From the NCBI RefSeq assembly GCF_001077535.1, contig NZ_CP011968.1, positions 2,356,001 to 2,420,000 of the forward strand: a stretch of 64,000 nucleotides of DNA, written 5' to 3'. The translations under genes and the position numbers were made by a program. The DNA comes from Clostridioides difficile ATCC 9689 = DSM 1296 (lineage in GTDB: Bacteria > Bacillota > Clostridia > Peptostreptococcales > Peptostreptococcaceae). The stretch's first letter is position 1; each line of letters starts with the position of its first letter. The notes beneath the pieces were generated by a model. It made no database searches, had not been told where the DNA came from, and saw only the letters and a list, made by a program, of their open reading frames with translations. Positions 9,063 to 17,609 of this stretch are shown one piece after another.

Positions 9063-9791
9063 ATGAAAACAAATTATCGGTTGCATATGCAACAAGGAAG
9101 TGATTATTTGAAAAAATTTTTAGAAAAGCATATAGACCTACTTAAAAAAATTCCTCTATTTGAAGGAATTAAAAGTGATGAACTTGAAGAAATGTTGGAA
9201 TGTTTAGGTGTTGTAGATAAGACTTACCCAAAAGATAGTATAATATTCTCTGTTGGAAGTGAAGTTACTTCTATTGGAATTATGCTTAAAGGAAGTGCTC
9301 ATATAATAAAGGAAGATATCGAAGGGAATAGGAATATTGTAGCTGAACTCTTGCCTGGAGATTTATTTGGAGAGGTATTCGCATGTACTAGACTACATAA
9401 AAGTAATGTTACAGTAACCACAACATCTTCTTGCGAAGTTTTATTTATAAAGTTTAAAAGTGTAACTGGTATTTGTTCATCTGCATGTGTATTTCATAAT
9501 AGGCTTGTTGAAAATATGCTACAATTAATAGCTGAAAAAAACATTTTACTTCACAATAAAATAGAATTACTTTCTCGTAAAACAACTCGCGAGAAATTGC
9601 TTATGTATTTTTCAAAACAGATAGAACAAACAGGTAGCCACCAGTTTACAATTCCCTTTTCAAGAAATGAAATGGCTGATTTTTTATGTGTTGACAGAAG
9701 TTCTATGTCAAGAGAGCTTGGCAAGATGCGAGATGAAGGCTTGTTATCTTTTAACAAAAATAAATTTGAAATCTTTTATTTTAAAAAATAA
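9063..9791 (+). CDS. Crp/Fnr-family transcriptional regulator (HcpR-like)
   Basis: A cyclic-nucleotide-binding-like sensor domain (about residues 30-150) is followed by a Crp-type winged helix (about 165-242; recognition region NEMADFLCVDRSSMSRELGKM). Cysteines occur in the sensor (C47, C123 and a CSSAC motif near residue 140), but there is no N-terminal Fnr cysteine cluster. HcpR regulators, which sense nitric oxide and control hcp, have this family and this divergent placement. The start at 9063 has no good ribosome site; a TTG at 9108 follows AAGGAAGTG by 7 nt and may be the real start, giving 227 residues. Confidence 0.8.
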   Translation: MKTNYRLHMQQGSDYLKKFLEKHIDLLKKIPLFEGIKSDELEEMLECLGVVDKTYPKDSIIFSVGSEVTSIGIMLKGSAHIIKEDIEGNRNIVAELLPGDLFGEVFACTRLHKSNVTVTTTSSCEVLFIKFKSVTGICSSACVFHNRLVENMLQLIAEKNILLHNKIELLSRKTTREKLLMYFSKQIEQTGSHQFTIPFSRNEMADFLCVDRSSMSRELGKMRDEGLLSFNKNKFEIFYFKK

Positions 9792-9836
9792 AATAGATAT
9801 TTAAACATATTTATTTCAATATATACTATATTAGTT

Positions 9837-9866
9837 GATTCAAATTATAAATATCATATTTGAATC
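9837..9866 (+). terminator. Hairpin after the Crp/Fnr gene
   Basis: Perfect 9-bp arms GATTCAAAT and ATTTGAATC, 46 nt past the stop. There is no strong T tail, so termination probably relies more on the larger hairpin that follows. Confidence 0.35.
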
Positions 9867-9888
9867 TTAAATTTATATTTTTACTTAA

Positions 9889-9937
9889 AAAGTTAATAGG
9901 TATCTAATTTATTAAAATTAAGATACCTATTAACTTT
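9889..9937. terminator. Bidirectional terminator between crp/fnr and the symporter gene
   Basis: Perfect 17-bp inverted repeat (AAAGTTAATAGGTATCT and its complement) with a 15-nt loop, between convergent genes and flanked by A/T runs. Confidence 0.75.
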
Positions 9938-9954
9938 ATTAATTAAGTGTACAA

Positions 9955-11226
9955 TTAGCTTATTTTCTTTGTAGTAATTGCTGTTTTATCTATAAGCCAA
10001 TCTTTTCCTTCTACTAATCTTGAAACTAACATTGATGATACTGTATTTCCAGTTGTATTTAATATAGTATTAGGAATATCAGTTATAGTAGTTATAACTG
10101 TTAACAGTGGAATTGCCTCCACTGGAAAACCGAAGATGCTAACCACGAGCATCTCACCAATAAGTCAGCCACCTGCTACAGGAGCCATAAATACTCCAAC
10201 AACAAATACAGTTATAAATAATTGACCTATCGTTGCTGGATTTGCCATTCCACTACCTAAAATACCTGATAAAAATGCCACTTTTATTATTACTGCTAAA
10301 ACTGACCCATCTTTATGTATATTTATTCCAAGAGGTATAACTGTTTCTGATATATCATCAGGAACTCCTATATTTTTACTAGCTTCTAAATTTGATGGTA
10401 TACATGCTGAACTTGAAGAAGTAGCTAGTGCCGTTGCTATTGGTTTTATAGCATTTCTCCAGAATTGTCTAAACCCTTGTTTTCCTGCAGATAAAAAAGC
10501 ATACAGACTGTAAAATAATAAGAAATACATGGCTGCTGTTAGTGAATAAATTACAAACACCCTTACATATCCTTGAATTATTTTACTTCCAAGTTCCCCA
10601 ATTATTGTAGCTGTATAACAGCCTAGCCCTATAGGAGCATAAAGCATGAATATACTTACTACTTTTAATATTGCTTCCGTTCCTTCTGATAAAAGCTTTC
10701 TTATTGTATTTCCCCTATCTCCCATCATAGCTATTGCTGTTCCAATTAAAACTGCAAATATAACTGATTGTAGTAAATTACTACTGGAAAATAAATCTCC
10801 AAAATTTTTAACTGTAATACTTGATACTACTTGGTCTAATAACGTTCCTTTTGATTCTAAAGTTTCTGCATCTTGAGCCACCATTAAATTTTTTACACTT
10901 GATACATCTAATCCTTTAGACGGATTAAATAATAATGCAGATGTAATACCTAAAAATGCAATTACAAGTGTTGTTCCCATAAATACTATAGCTGTACCCT
11001 TCATTATTTTTCCAAATCGTTCCATATTTTTTATACTAGCAACACCTGAAGAAACACTAAGAAAAACTAATGGTACTACTATCATTAATAGAGCATTTAT
11101 GAATAAATCTCCAAATGGTTTTAGTATTGAAGCTTTTGGACCAAGTACTAATCCTACTATCGCCCCTACTATAGTACATGCTAAAAGTATAATTGATGAC
11201 TTATAATTTTTTAAAAAGTCCCTCAT
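9955..11226 (-). CDS. Dicarboxylate/amino acid:cation symporter interrupted by in-frame TGA (candidate selenoprotein)
   Basis: Sodium:dicarboxylate (DAACS/GltP fold) symporter. Codons 1-353 run from ATG 11226 to a TGA at 10167-10165. The same frame then continues for 69 sense codons to TAA at 9955, giving 423 residues with the TGA as codon 354, the normal family length. The first part has the transmembrane scaffold, the HP1 serine motif (SSSSACIPS) and the TM7 motif (NIHKDGS). The part after TGA has the rest of HP2 and TM8 with the conserved NTTGNTVSS stretch, so a protein ending at TGA would lack the transport core. The TGA is in HP2, between APVAGG and LIGEMLVVSIFGFP. A bacterial-SECIS-like stem-loop follows it. 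Either the TGA encodes selenocysteine, or this is a recent nonsense pseudogene; the intact downstream frame favours the first but does not prove it. AAAGGAAAA precedes the ATG. Confidence 0.75.
10133..10164 (-). other. Candidate bacterial SECIS element
   Basis: Directly after the in-frame TGA (10167-10165), the minus strand folds as 9 unpaired nt, an 8-bp stem GAGATGCT/AGCATCTT (7 Watson-Crick pairs and one G-T), and a 7-nt loop CGTGGTT. The loop starts 18 nt after the UGA and has G at its second position (nt 19). The published bacterial SECIS model asks for a 16-37 nt spacing, a small apical loop and a G in the first two loop bases, so all are met. The E. coli fdhF element has its loop guanines at the same distance. 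Chance folding is possible, as the element also has to encode protein. Confidence 0.6.
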
Positions 11227-11296
11227 TTATATTTTCCTTTCTAATGCTTTATATTATAAATTACCCCAAATGCTAAAAAAATTAAAGTAAATTATC

Positions 11297-11308
11297 TAAT
11301 GCGCATTA
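11297..11308. promoter_or_regulatory. Palindrome downstream of the symporter promoter (possible operator)
   Basis: Perfect 12-bp palindrome TAATGCGCATTA. It lies about 30 nt after the predicted -10 box and 71 nt before the symporter start, where a repressor could block transcription. The binding protein is unknown. Confidence 0.35.
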
Positions 11309-11336
11309 ATAATTTTTGTAATTTTCCCCAACAGCT

Positions 11337-11365
11337 ACTTTAGCAAATACTGGAATATATGTCAA
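11337..11365 (-). promoter_or_regulatory. Predicted sigma-A promoter of the symporter gene
   Basis: -35 TTGACA (11365-11360), 17-nt spacer, -10 TAAAGT (11342-11337) on the minus strand. The -35 is consensus and the -10 matches four of six positions. This makes the symporter a separate transcription unit from the upstream ABC genes. Confidence 0.55.
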
Positions 11366-11734
11366 TTTCTATAGTTTTTTTGTATTTTTAACGTTTTATT
11401 AATAGTTCATATCTATATATAAATATTAATAAAATTCTGCTTTTAAAACTTTTTTTCTAGATTAATTTTAATAAAACAAACAATATAAAAAAATATATAT
11501 AATATTACTTAATTATTTTCAAATTTAATACTTTGTACTTTAATATAAAATTTTAGTATATTCATTGTAATTCCTATACTATATAACTCCATAAAGTTGA
11601 TTTTGTAAACACATATGATACTTTGTCAAATATTATTTTTTTATGTATTTGATATTTTGATATACTTTTAAAAAGAATTTTCAAATAGTTACATTTCTAA
11701 TTTTAAATTAAATAATAAATCTAATAATAAAAAT
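11366..11734. other. AT-rich intergenic stretch between symporter promoter and ABC operon terminator
   Basis: No open frame with a ribosome site, no repeat and no recognisable RNA was found in this stretch on either strand. Confidence 0.5.
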
Positions 11735-11782
11735 ATACTCCCATTAAATTTATTATCTAACTTATAAATTTAATGGGGGTAT
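11735..11782 (-). terminator. Terminator of the amino-acid ABC operon
   Basis: Hairpin with arms ATACTCCCATTAAATTTAT and its near-complement ending ATGGGGGTAT, separated by about 10 nt, 35 nt after the ATPase stop. An A/T-rich run follows on the minus strand. Confidence 0.65.
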
Positions 11783-11816
11783 CTTACATATCTTCTAATG
11801 CTTAATTTATACACTT

Positions 11817-12566
11817 TTAACTAAATACTTCTTCTTTCCTAATGATATTTAAAAATTTTGCTGTTCTTTCATTTTTAGGATTATTAAATATTTCATCAGG
11901 AGTTCCTTCTTCAGCTATTACACCATTATCCATAAATATAATTTTATCAGCAACTTCTTTTGCAAAATTTATTTCGTGAGTTACAATAAGCATCGTTATA
12001 CCTTCTTTTGCAAGAGATTTTATAACGCTTAAAACTTCTCCAACAAGTTCTGGGTCAAGTGCAGATGTAGGCTCATCAAATAATATTACATTTGGATTTA
12101 CTGCCATCGCTCTCGCTATACCTATCCTTTGTTGCTGTCCCCCAGACAACTTTGATGGATAAAAATCTTTCCTATCCAACATACCTACTTTATCTATTAA
12201 TTTTAAAGATATTTCTCTAGCTTCTTTCTTACTCTTTTTATGAACTACTATCAATGCCTCCATTACATTTTCTAATGCTGTTTTATTTTTAAATAAGTTA
12301 TAATTTTGAAACACCATAGATGTATGTTTTCTTAAATTGGTTATATCTTTTTTTGTTGCTTTTTCTACATCTACTTTTACATCACCAATCATTATCTTTC
12401 CTTTTGTAGGCTCAACTAAATAATTTAAACATCTAAGTAACGTAGATTTACCTGTTCCAGATGATCCAAGTATAGCTACTACTTCACTTTGACTTATCTC
12501 TAAATTTATACCTTTAAGAACTTCTGTCCCTTTAAAACTTTTATGTAAATTTTCTACTTTTATCAT
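11817..12566 (-). CDS. Polar amino acid ABC transporter ATP-binding protein
   Basis: Cytoplasmic ATPase of the polar amino acid uptake (PAAT, GlnQ/TcyN-like) class, 249 residues. Visible motifs are Walker [10 protein letters not shown] (about residues 34-42), signature LSGGQQQR, Walker [13 protein letters not shown], and the H-loop histidine in VTHEI. It is the only ATPase beside two permease genes and two binding-protein genes, so it probably energises both. AAAGGTGG precedes the ATG. It is the last gene of the operon. Confidence 0.93.
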   Translation of the reverse strand: MIKVENLHKSFKGTEVLKGINLEISQSEVVAILGSSGTGKSTLLRCLNYLVEPTKGKIMIGDVKVDVEKATKKDITNLRKHTSMVFQNYNLFKNKTALENVMEALIVVHKKSKKEAREISLKLIDKVGMLDRKDFYPSKLSGGQQQRIGIARAMAVNPNVILFDEPTSALDPELVGEVLSVIKSLAKEGITMLIVTHEINFAKEVADKIIFMDNGVIAEEGTPDEIFNNPKNERTAKFLNIIRKEEVFS

Positions 12567-12674
12567 TGTTATCCACCTTTTTAAATAAATATAATAAATA
12601 ATATGTTCTACATCAAAATTAATATACTAGCATTAAATTTAAAAATAGGCTAAATATATTTTTATGAATGTACT

Positions 12675-13850
12675 CTATAGTTGACATAAATAATCTACTG
12701 TAAGTTGTGAAAATAATGAAGGTGCTATACTAAGACATTTTTCATCTATATTAAACTTGTTACTATGCAATCTGTAATTTATATTTTTTTCTTTATCTCC
12801 TACACCTATATACATAAATAAACCAGGTTTTTCTTTCATATAAATAGCAAAATCCTCACCTGTCATTGCAGGAAAATCAATTATTTCAACATTTTCAGCT
12901 CCAAGTATTTTGCAAGCACTTTCTCTTCCTATCTCTATCATGTTTTTGTCATTTATAACAGCATCTCCTCCTGTACTCTTTTCAAATTTGCAATCTGCTC
13001 CATGTGCTTTACATACATTTTTTACTATATATTCTAGAATTTTACTTACTTCAATTACTTGTTCCTTGCTTATCGCTCTAATAGTCCCTTGAAGTGTACA
13101 TACATCTGGTATTATATTTTTAGAAACACCAGAATTAAAAGAACAAACAGACACTACTACAGGTACAACTGGGTCAATTTTTCTTGAAACTATCTGTTGA
13201 ATGGATGAATATACTGCATTTCCAACTGCAATTGGGTCTATACAATTATGAGGCTCTGCTCCATGCCCACCCTTGCCAATTATTGTTATTTCAAAAGTAT
13301 TAGTCGCTGCCATAGCACAATTTCTAGCGATTCCAATTTTTCCTGACTCAATAGTTGGCCAACAATGACCAGTCGCTAATGCATCCACACCTTCAAGTAC
13401 ATTTTCTTTAATTACAATATCAGAACCACCTTTTTCTTCGCCAGGTTGAAATAGTAATTTTACATTTCCATTCAATTCTTCTTTTATGTCATTTAAAATC
13501 ATTGCTGTTCCTAACAACCATGAAACATGTGCATCATGCCCACAAGCATGCATATTATCATTTATTGATTTAAATTCTAAATCATTTTCCTCTTTGATTG
13601 GAAGAGCATCCATATCCGCTCTGAGTAATATAGTTTTTCCACCATTATTTTTTCCTTTTATAGTAGCTAATACTCCTGTACCAGCAATATTTATGTATTC
13701 TATATTAAGTTTATTTAGCTCTTCTTTTATAAGTTTAGATGTTTTATATTCTTTAAATGCTAACTCTGGATTACTGTGTATCTGTCGTCTTATTTTTATA
13801 ATTTTTTCTCTATTTTTTAGTGCAATGGATTTTATTTTAGTTTCAATCAT
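12675..13850 (-). CDS. M20-family amidohydrolase (N-acyl amino acid hydrolase)
   Basis: Metal-dependent amidohydrolase of about 391 residues, in the group that removes acyl groups from amino acids or hydrolyses hippurate-like substrates. Metal-site residues appear in HACGHDAH, in the acidic pair of PGEEKGG, in ATGHCWP and in the late histidine of RLHSNKF. The frame can begin at 13865, but GGAGG sits 8 nt before the ATG at 13850. Location between the binding protein and the ATPase suggests that it processes an imported N-acylated or conjugated amino acid, as with the cysteine-conjugate uptake operons of Bacillus; the substrate is inferred only. Confidence 0.88.
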   Translation of the reverse strand: MIETKIKSIALKNREKIIKIRRQIHSNPELAFKEYKTSKLIKEELNKLNIEYINIAGTGVLATIKGKNNGGKTILLRADMDALPIKEENDLEFKSINDNMHACGHDAHVSWLLGTAMILNDIKEELNGNVKLLFQPGEEKGGSDIVIKENVLEGVDALATGHCWPTIESGKIGIARNCAMAATNTFEITIIGKGGHGAEPHNCIDPIAVGNAVYSSIQQIVSRKIDPVVPVVVSVCSFNSGVSKNIIPDVCTLQGTIRAISKEQVIEVSKILEYIVKNVCKAHGADCKFEKSTGGDAVINDKNMIEIGRESACKILGAENVEIIDFPAMTGEDFAIYMKEKPGLFMYIGVGDKEKNINYRLHSNKFNIDEKCLSIAPSLFSQLTVDYLCQL

Positions 13851-13982
13851 TTGCAATACCTCCATAACTCATTTTGATTTATAAAGACTAATCTAAATAC
13901 ATTGTAATACACAGATAACTATAGATAAATTTAGTATACTTATCTATAGTTATCACAGTTTTACATTTTAATTTTAAAGTAT

Positions 13983-14780
13983 TTATTTTTGTATATCAGC
14001 ACTTACATCCATTCCAAACCATTTTTCAGATATTTTTTTCACTGTTCCATCTGCAAGCATTTCTTCTATTGCTTTGTTTACATCTTCTTTTATCGTTTTA
14101 GATTTATCATCGTTTTTCTTAAAGAAGTATGCTATATTAGTAGCTGATAATTTTTTATCTAATACTCTTACTTTCATATTAGCTTTTTTAGCGTCTCCCA
14201 CAATAGTAAGCTCTGCATCAATCCATGCACTAACTCTTCCCAAATCTAAATCTTGAAGACCACTAGTTCCATCACCGTAAACCTTTTCTTGAAACAAATT
14301 ATCTTTATTAACACTAGTTGCAACCTGTTGACCTTGAGAACCTTCTGAAACTGCTACAACTTTTCCCTTTAAATCTTCAAGCTTATTAATTTCGTTATTT
14401 CCATCTTTTACAGCTATACACACAGAATCAGAACCATAAGGTATAGAAGCATCGTATTTTTCTAATCTTTCTTTAGACATTCCAAAGAAGTTGGCTGCCA
14501 CATCAACTTTACCAGAATCTAACATACCAAATATAGAACTAAAACCTGTTGGTTCCATTTTTATCTTATATCCACTTCTTTTACCAATCTCTTTCCACAT
14601 GTCAACTTCAAAACCCTTATGCTCACCATTATCAACATAAGAATATGGGTCAGCTGAATTAGATGAAGCTACAGTTATAACTTTTTCATTCTTTACTTCC
14701 TCTTTTTTTGAACAACCAGTAATTACAAACGTTAACGATAAAACTGCCACTAAACATTTTATAATATTTCTTTTTATCAT
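13983..14780 (-). CDS. Amino acid ABC transporter substrate-binding lipoprotein (first copy)
   Basis: Extracellular solute-binding protein of family 3 anchored by a lipid. The start with AGGAG 7 nt upstream is the ATG at 14780, giving a signal peptide that ends in the lipobox VITGC. After the cleavage site are a lysine/glutamate-rich linker and the two-lobe domain typical of polar amino acid binding proteins (YSYVDNGEHKGFEVDMWKEI, then FGMLDSGKVDVAANFFGMS). Length 265 residues. Cystine or a related sulfur amino acid is plausible by similarity to TcyJ/K-type proteins, but the ligand cannot be fixed from sequence alone. Confidence 0.88.
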   Translation of the reverse strand: MIKRNIIKCLVAVLSLTFVITGCSKKEEVKNEKVITVASSNSADPYSYVDNGEHKGFEVDMWKEIGKRSGYKIKMEPTGFSSIFGMLDSGKVDVAANFFGMSKERLEKYDASIPYGSDSVCIAVKDGNNEINKLEDLKGKVVAVSEGSQGQQVATSVNKDNLFQEKVYGDGTSGLQDLDLGRVSAWIDAELTIVGDAKKANMKVRVLDKKLSATNIAYFFKKNDDKSKTIKEDVNKAIEEMLADGTVKKISEKWFGMDVSADIQK

Positions 14781-14839
14781 ATCTCTTCTCCTCACACCAT
14801 TTTTTATATAAAAATACTTTTATGTATTTTCTTAATAAC

Positions 14840-15502
14840 TTAATAATTGCTTATTTTCTTTTCTAATTTTTTTTGCCCCCAACCTAAAGGAGTTATTATA
14901 CACCAGTAAATTACCATAACTGCTCCATACACTTCAAAAAACTTAAAACTCAACGCTCCTTGTGATTTGGCAGCACCCATTATATCATTTACTCCAACAA
15001 CAAAAGCTACAGAAGACCCTTTAATTAAATCTATAAAATTATTGAATAATGATGGCAGTGCAACTCTTACGGCCTGTGGTATCACTATCCTTTTCATTGT
15101 TTGTAAATTTGTTAATCCCATTGCATATGCTGCTTCTATCTGACCTGTATCAATTGAAAGTATAGATGCCCTTATCGTTTCAGACATATAAGCTCCCATA
15201 TTTAAACTAAGTACTATAGATGTTGCAAATACTGGGTCCATATTTTTAACAAAATCACTCATATATGCTAGTCCAAAATATAAAAAGAATAACTGTGGCA
15301 TAAGAGGTGTACCTCTAAAAATAGATACATATACTTTACATATTTGATTCAATACTTTCACTTTGTAATAAGATGATAACGCTACTATTGTACCTATAAT
15401 TAATGAAAATACTAATGAACTTATTGCCAAAATCACAGTTACATTGAACGATTTCATTATTGTTGGAAATAATTCTAAAAAATATTTCATATTAAAAGCC
15501 AT
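14840..15502 (-). CDS. Amino acid ABC transporter permease (first copy)
   Basis: Integral membrane permease of the His/Glu/Gln/Arg/opine class, 220 residues, with about five transmembrane helices. It shows the cytoplasmic coupling motif EAAYAMGLTNLQTMKRIVIPQA that docks on the ATPase. GGGGG precedes the ATG by 9 nt. The gene is followed after 59 nt by its binding-protein gene. It is about as long as, and clearly homologous to, the second permease at 15738..16406. Confidence 0.92.
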   Translation of the reverse strand: MAFNMKYFLELFPTIMKSFNVTVILAISSLVFSLIIGTIVALSSYYKVKVLNQICKVYVSIFRGTPLMPQLFFLYFGLAYMSDFVKNMDPVFATSIVLSLNMGAYMSETIRASILSIDTGQIEAAYAMGLTNLQTMKRIVIPQAVRVALPSLFNNFIDLIKGSSVAFVVGVNDIMGAAKSQGALSFKFFEVYGAVMVIYWCIITPLGWGQKKLEKKISNY

Positions 15503-15737
15503 AAAATAAGTCCCCCTAGCTTAATGTTGTTTTTTATAAAACTTTATCGCATATTAAATTACAATAGAATTTTATTTATTTTTTCAATAGAAAAACTATT
15601 TTTTAACTTGATTATACAGTCCATTTTGATACTATATTTTCTCAATAATTTAGATTACTAAGTTTATTTTTCTAAAATTAAAAATTTATTTACAAGTAAT
15701 AATATATCTATATCATCCCATTTTTAAATATTGAAAT

Positions 15738-16406
15738 CTAATATGCTCTTCTTATTCTTTTTTCAACTTTGCTTTGTATATTACTCAATATTATAGATAC
15801 TGCCCAGTAAATTAATATCGTTATCATATATATCTCAAAATATTTAAAACTTGAAGCAGCCTCTACTTGAGCTACTCCCATTAAATCTTGTATTCCTATA
15901 GTTAAACCTAAAGAAGAACCTTTAATTATGTCCAGTGTACAGCTTACAATAGGAGGTACTGCAGATGTAGCTGCTTGAGGTAGAATTATTTTAACCATTG
16001 ACTGATATTTACTTAACCCAAAAGCATAACATGCTTCCTGTTGTCCTTTATCAACACTCTCAATAGATGCTCGTATAATTTCAGCCATATATGCAGATGA
16101 ATTTACACCTAAACAAATTACTATTGCTAAATAAGGTGAACAATCTTTCATAAAAGAAAATATCATTGGAAATCCAAAATAAAAGAAAAATATTTGAATT
16201 AAAAGTGGTGTTCCTCTAAAGAATGAAACATACACTCTTGTTATGTATTGTAAAACTTTTGATTTTGTCTGTGTGAAAAAGGCAAGTATTACACCTAATA
16301 ATATTGATAAAAAAAATGCAACAATAGATATTAGTATTGTTATTCCCAATGCTTTAATCAAAAATGGAAATATACTTAGACAAAATTCAAAATTAAAATT
16401 ACTCAT
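15738..16406 (-). CDS. Amino acid ABC transporter permease (second copy)
   Basis: Paralogue of the first permease, 222 residues, with the same fold and the coupling motif EACYAFGLSKYQSMVKIILP. Its start overlaps the end of the second binding protein by 8 nt, showing translational coupling. The 235-nt gap to the next permease is long for an operon and could hold an internal promoter, although none is convincing. Confidence 0.92.
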   Translation of the reverse strand: MSNFNFEFCLSIFPFLIKALGITILISIVAFFLSILLGVILAFFTQTKSKVLQYITRVYVSFFRGTPLLIQIFFFYFGFPMIFSFMKDCSPYLAIVICLGVNSSAYMAEIIRASIESVDKGQQEACYAFGLSKYQSMVKIILPQAATSAVPPIVSCTLDIIKGSSLGLTIGIQDLMGVAQVEAASSFKYFEIYMITILIYWAVSIILSNIQSKVEKRIRRAY

Positions 16407-17202
16407 TAATAGGCTCCTTAGTAATGTCTTTTCCTAGCCAGTTTTCAGATATTTTAGTCAAAGTCCCATCTTTATACATCTCTTCAATTACTTCGTTAAT
16501 TTCTTTTGTCCATTTTTCACCTTTTTCATTTTTTTGAAGCGCAAAAGAACAGGCACCAAATTGAATTGGAGGTTCTATCATTTTAAGATTTAATTTTTGT
16601 TCTTTTATAGCTATTAAAGCCTCAACATCCTGCGCAACTACTGCATCTAATCTTCCCATTTCTAGGTCTTGATAATTCCCTTTAAGAGTCGCACTTGAAT
16701 AATTTACTATTTTTATTTCATCATTTGGGTATTTTTCTTTTAATATTTCATTTGCTACTGCTCCAGTACCCACACCTACTTTCTTGCCAACTAAATCATC
16801 TATTGATTTTATACTAGTATCATCTTCTCTAACAATAATGTTTGTTCCACTATAATTATAAGCATCTGAAAAAGCATATTTTTTCTCTCTTTCAGGTGTT
16901 GCAGTAAGTTGAGCAGATACAGCATCTGCTTTATCAGCTTCTAATAATCCAAATAATCCACTAAAATCAGTTAATACCCATTCAACTTTACAATTAGTTC
17001 GTTTAGCAAATTCATCCCAAAAATCTACTTCAAACCCTTTAAGTTTATCTTTATCTTTAAAAGCAAAAGGGTAATATGTTCCTGATGTTGCAACTCTTAT
17101 AACTTTTTGTTCTTCTTTATTTTTATTATTTCCTGATGAACATCCTGTAACTAACAGTGCTGATACCAAGGCAAACATAATAATTAATTTAAGTTTTTTC
17201 AT
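16399..17202 (-). CDS. Amino acid ABC transporter substrate-binding lipoprotein (second copy)
   Basis: Family 3 solute-binding lipoprotein, 267 residues. The signal peptide ends in the lipobox LLVTGC. The binding domain follows (TSGTYYPFAFKDKDKLKGFE, then FGLLEADKADAVSAQLTAT). It is first in the ABC gene run and has AAAAGGAGAG before the ATG. It differs enough from the other binding protein to suggest a different ligand range rather than a recent duplication. Confidence 0.9.
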   Translation of the reverse strand: MKKLKLIIMFALVSALLVTGCSSGNNKNKEEQKVIRVATSGTYYPFAFKDKDKLKGFEVDFWDEFAKRTNCKVEWVLTDFSGLFGLLEADKADAVSAQLTATPEREKKYAFSDAYNYSGTNIIVREDDTSIKSIDDLVGKKVGVGTGAVANEILKEKYPNDEIKIVNYSSATLKGNYQDLEMGRLDAVVAQDVEALIAIKEQKLNLKMIEPPIQFGACSFALQKNEKGEKWTKEINEVIEEMYKDGTLTKISENWLGKDITKEPINE

Positions 17203-17513
17203 AATTTATTCTCTCCTTTTTAATCTTATTTTAATTTTTTATATAATACATTTTCAAAGGTTGAATCACTTGTACCATTATAATTGTTTAATAGCTCTGC
17301 AATAACAGAACTCCCAAATATTGATATTATAGTAAAGGATTGCCTCTGATTTTATACCTTACTAAATTTGCTTTTATAGCACTATAAACCAATTTTCTAG
17401 TTATTATATTATACTTCGACTTTGAACAACATAAGTTTAATATGTTTTACAGTCTTTGTCCAATAGCAAAAAACTATTACTAAGAATCACATTATAGTAT
17501 CCAACTATATCCA
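17203..17513 (-). other. Leader of the ABC operon with a possible coding remnant
   Basis: No intact gene. On the minus strand an open stretch ending at TAA 17226-17228 reads FTIISIFGSSVIAELLNNYN and then about 16 more residues. The frame just upstream (KLVYSAIKANLVRYKIRGNP) joins it only by a frameshift. There is no start codon or ribosome site. The protein-like composition suggests a decayed gene, but the family is not recognised. I looked for T-box and S-box motifs and found none. Confidence 0.3.
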
Positions 17514-17566
17514 TAAAAAAGCTATATTGAGTTTTCATTATAACAAACTCAATACAGCTTTTTGTA
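17514..17566 (-). terminator. Terminator of the molybdopterin oxidoreductase operon
   Basis: Strong hairpin AAAAAGCTATATTGAGTTT / AAACTCAATACAGCTTTTT with a 10-nt loop and T/A tails on both sides, 44 nt after the ferredoxin gene stop. Confidence 0.75.
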
Positions 17567-17609
17567 AAAATATCTTATACCTAAGTATAAGTCATTCTCT
17601 ATATTTAAT

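Noticed and set aside
13486-13884. 132-codon open frame on the plus strand
   Set aside because: Antisense to the M20 amidohydrolase, with no ribosome site; composition follows from the opposite strand.
17203-17513. T-box or S-box riboswitch upstream of the amino acid ABC operon
   Set aside because: No AGGGTGG T-box sequence, no specifier loop pattern and no S-box core motifs were found.
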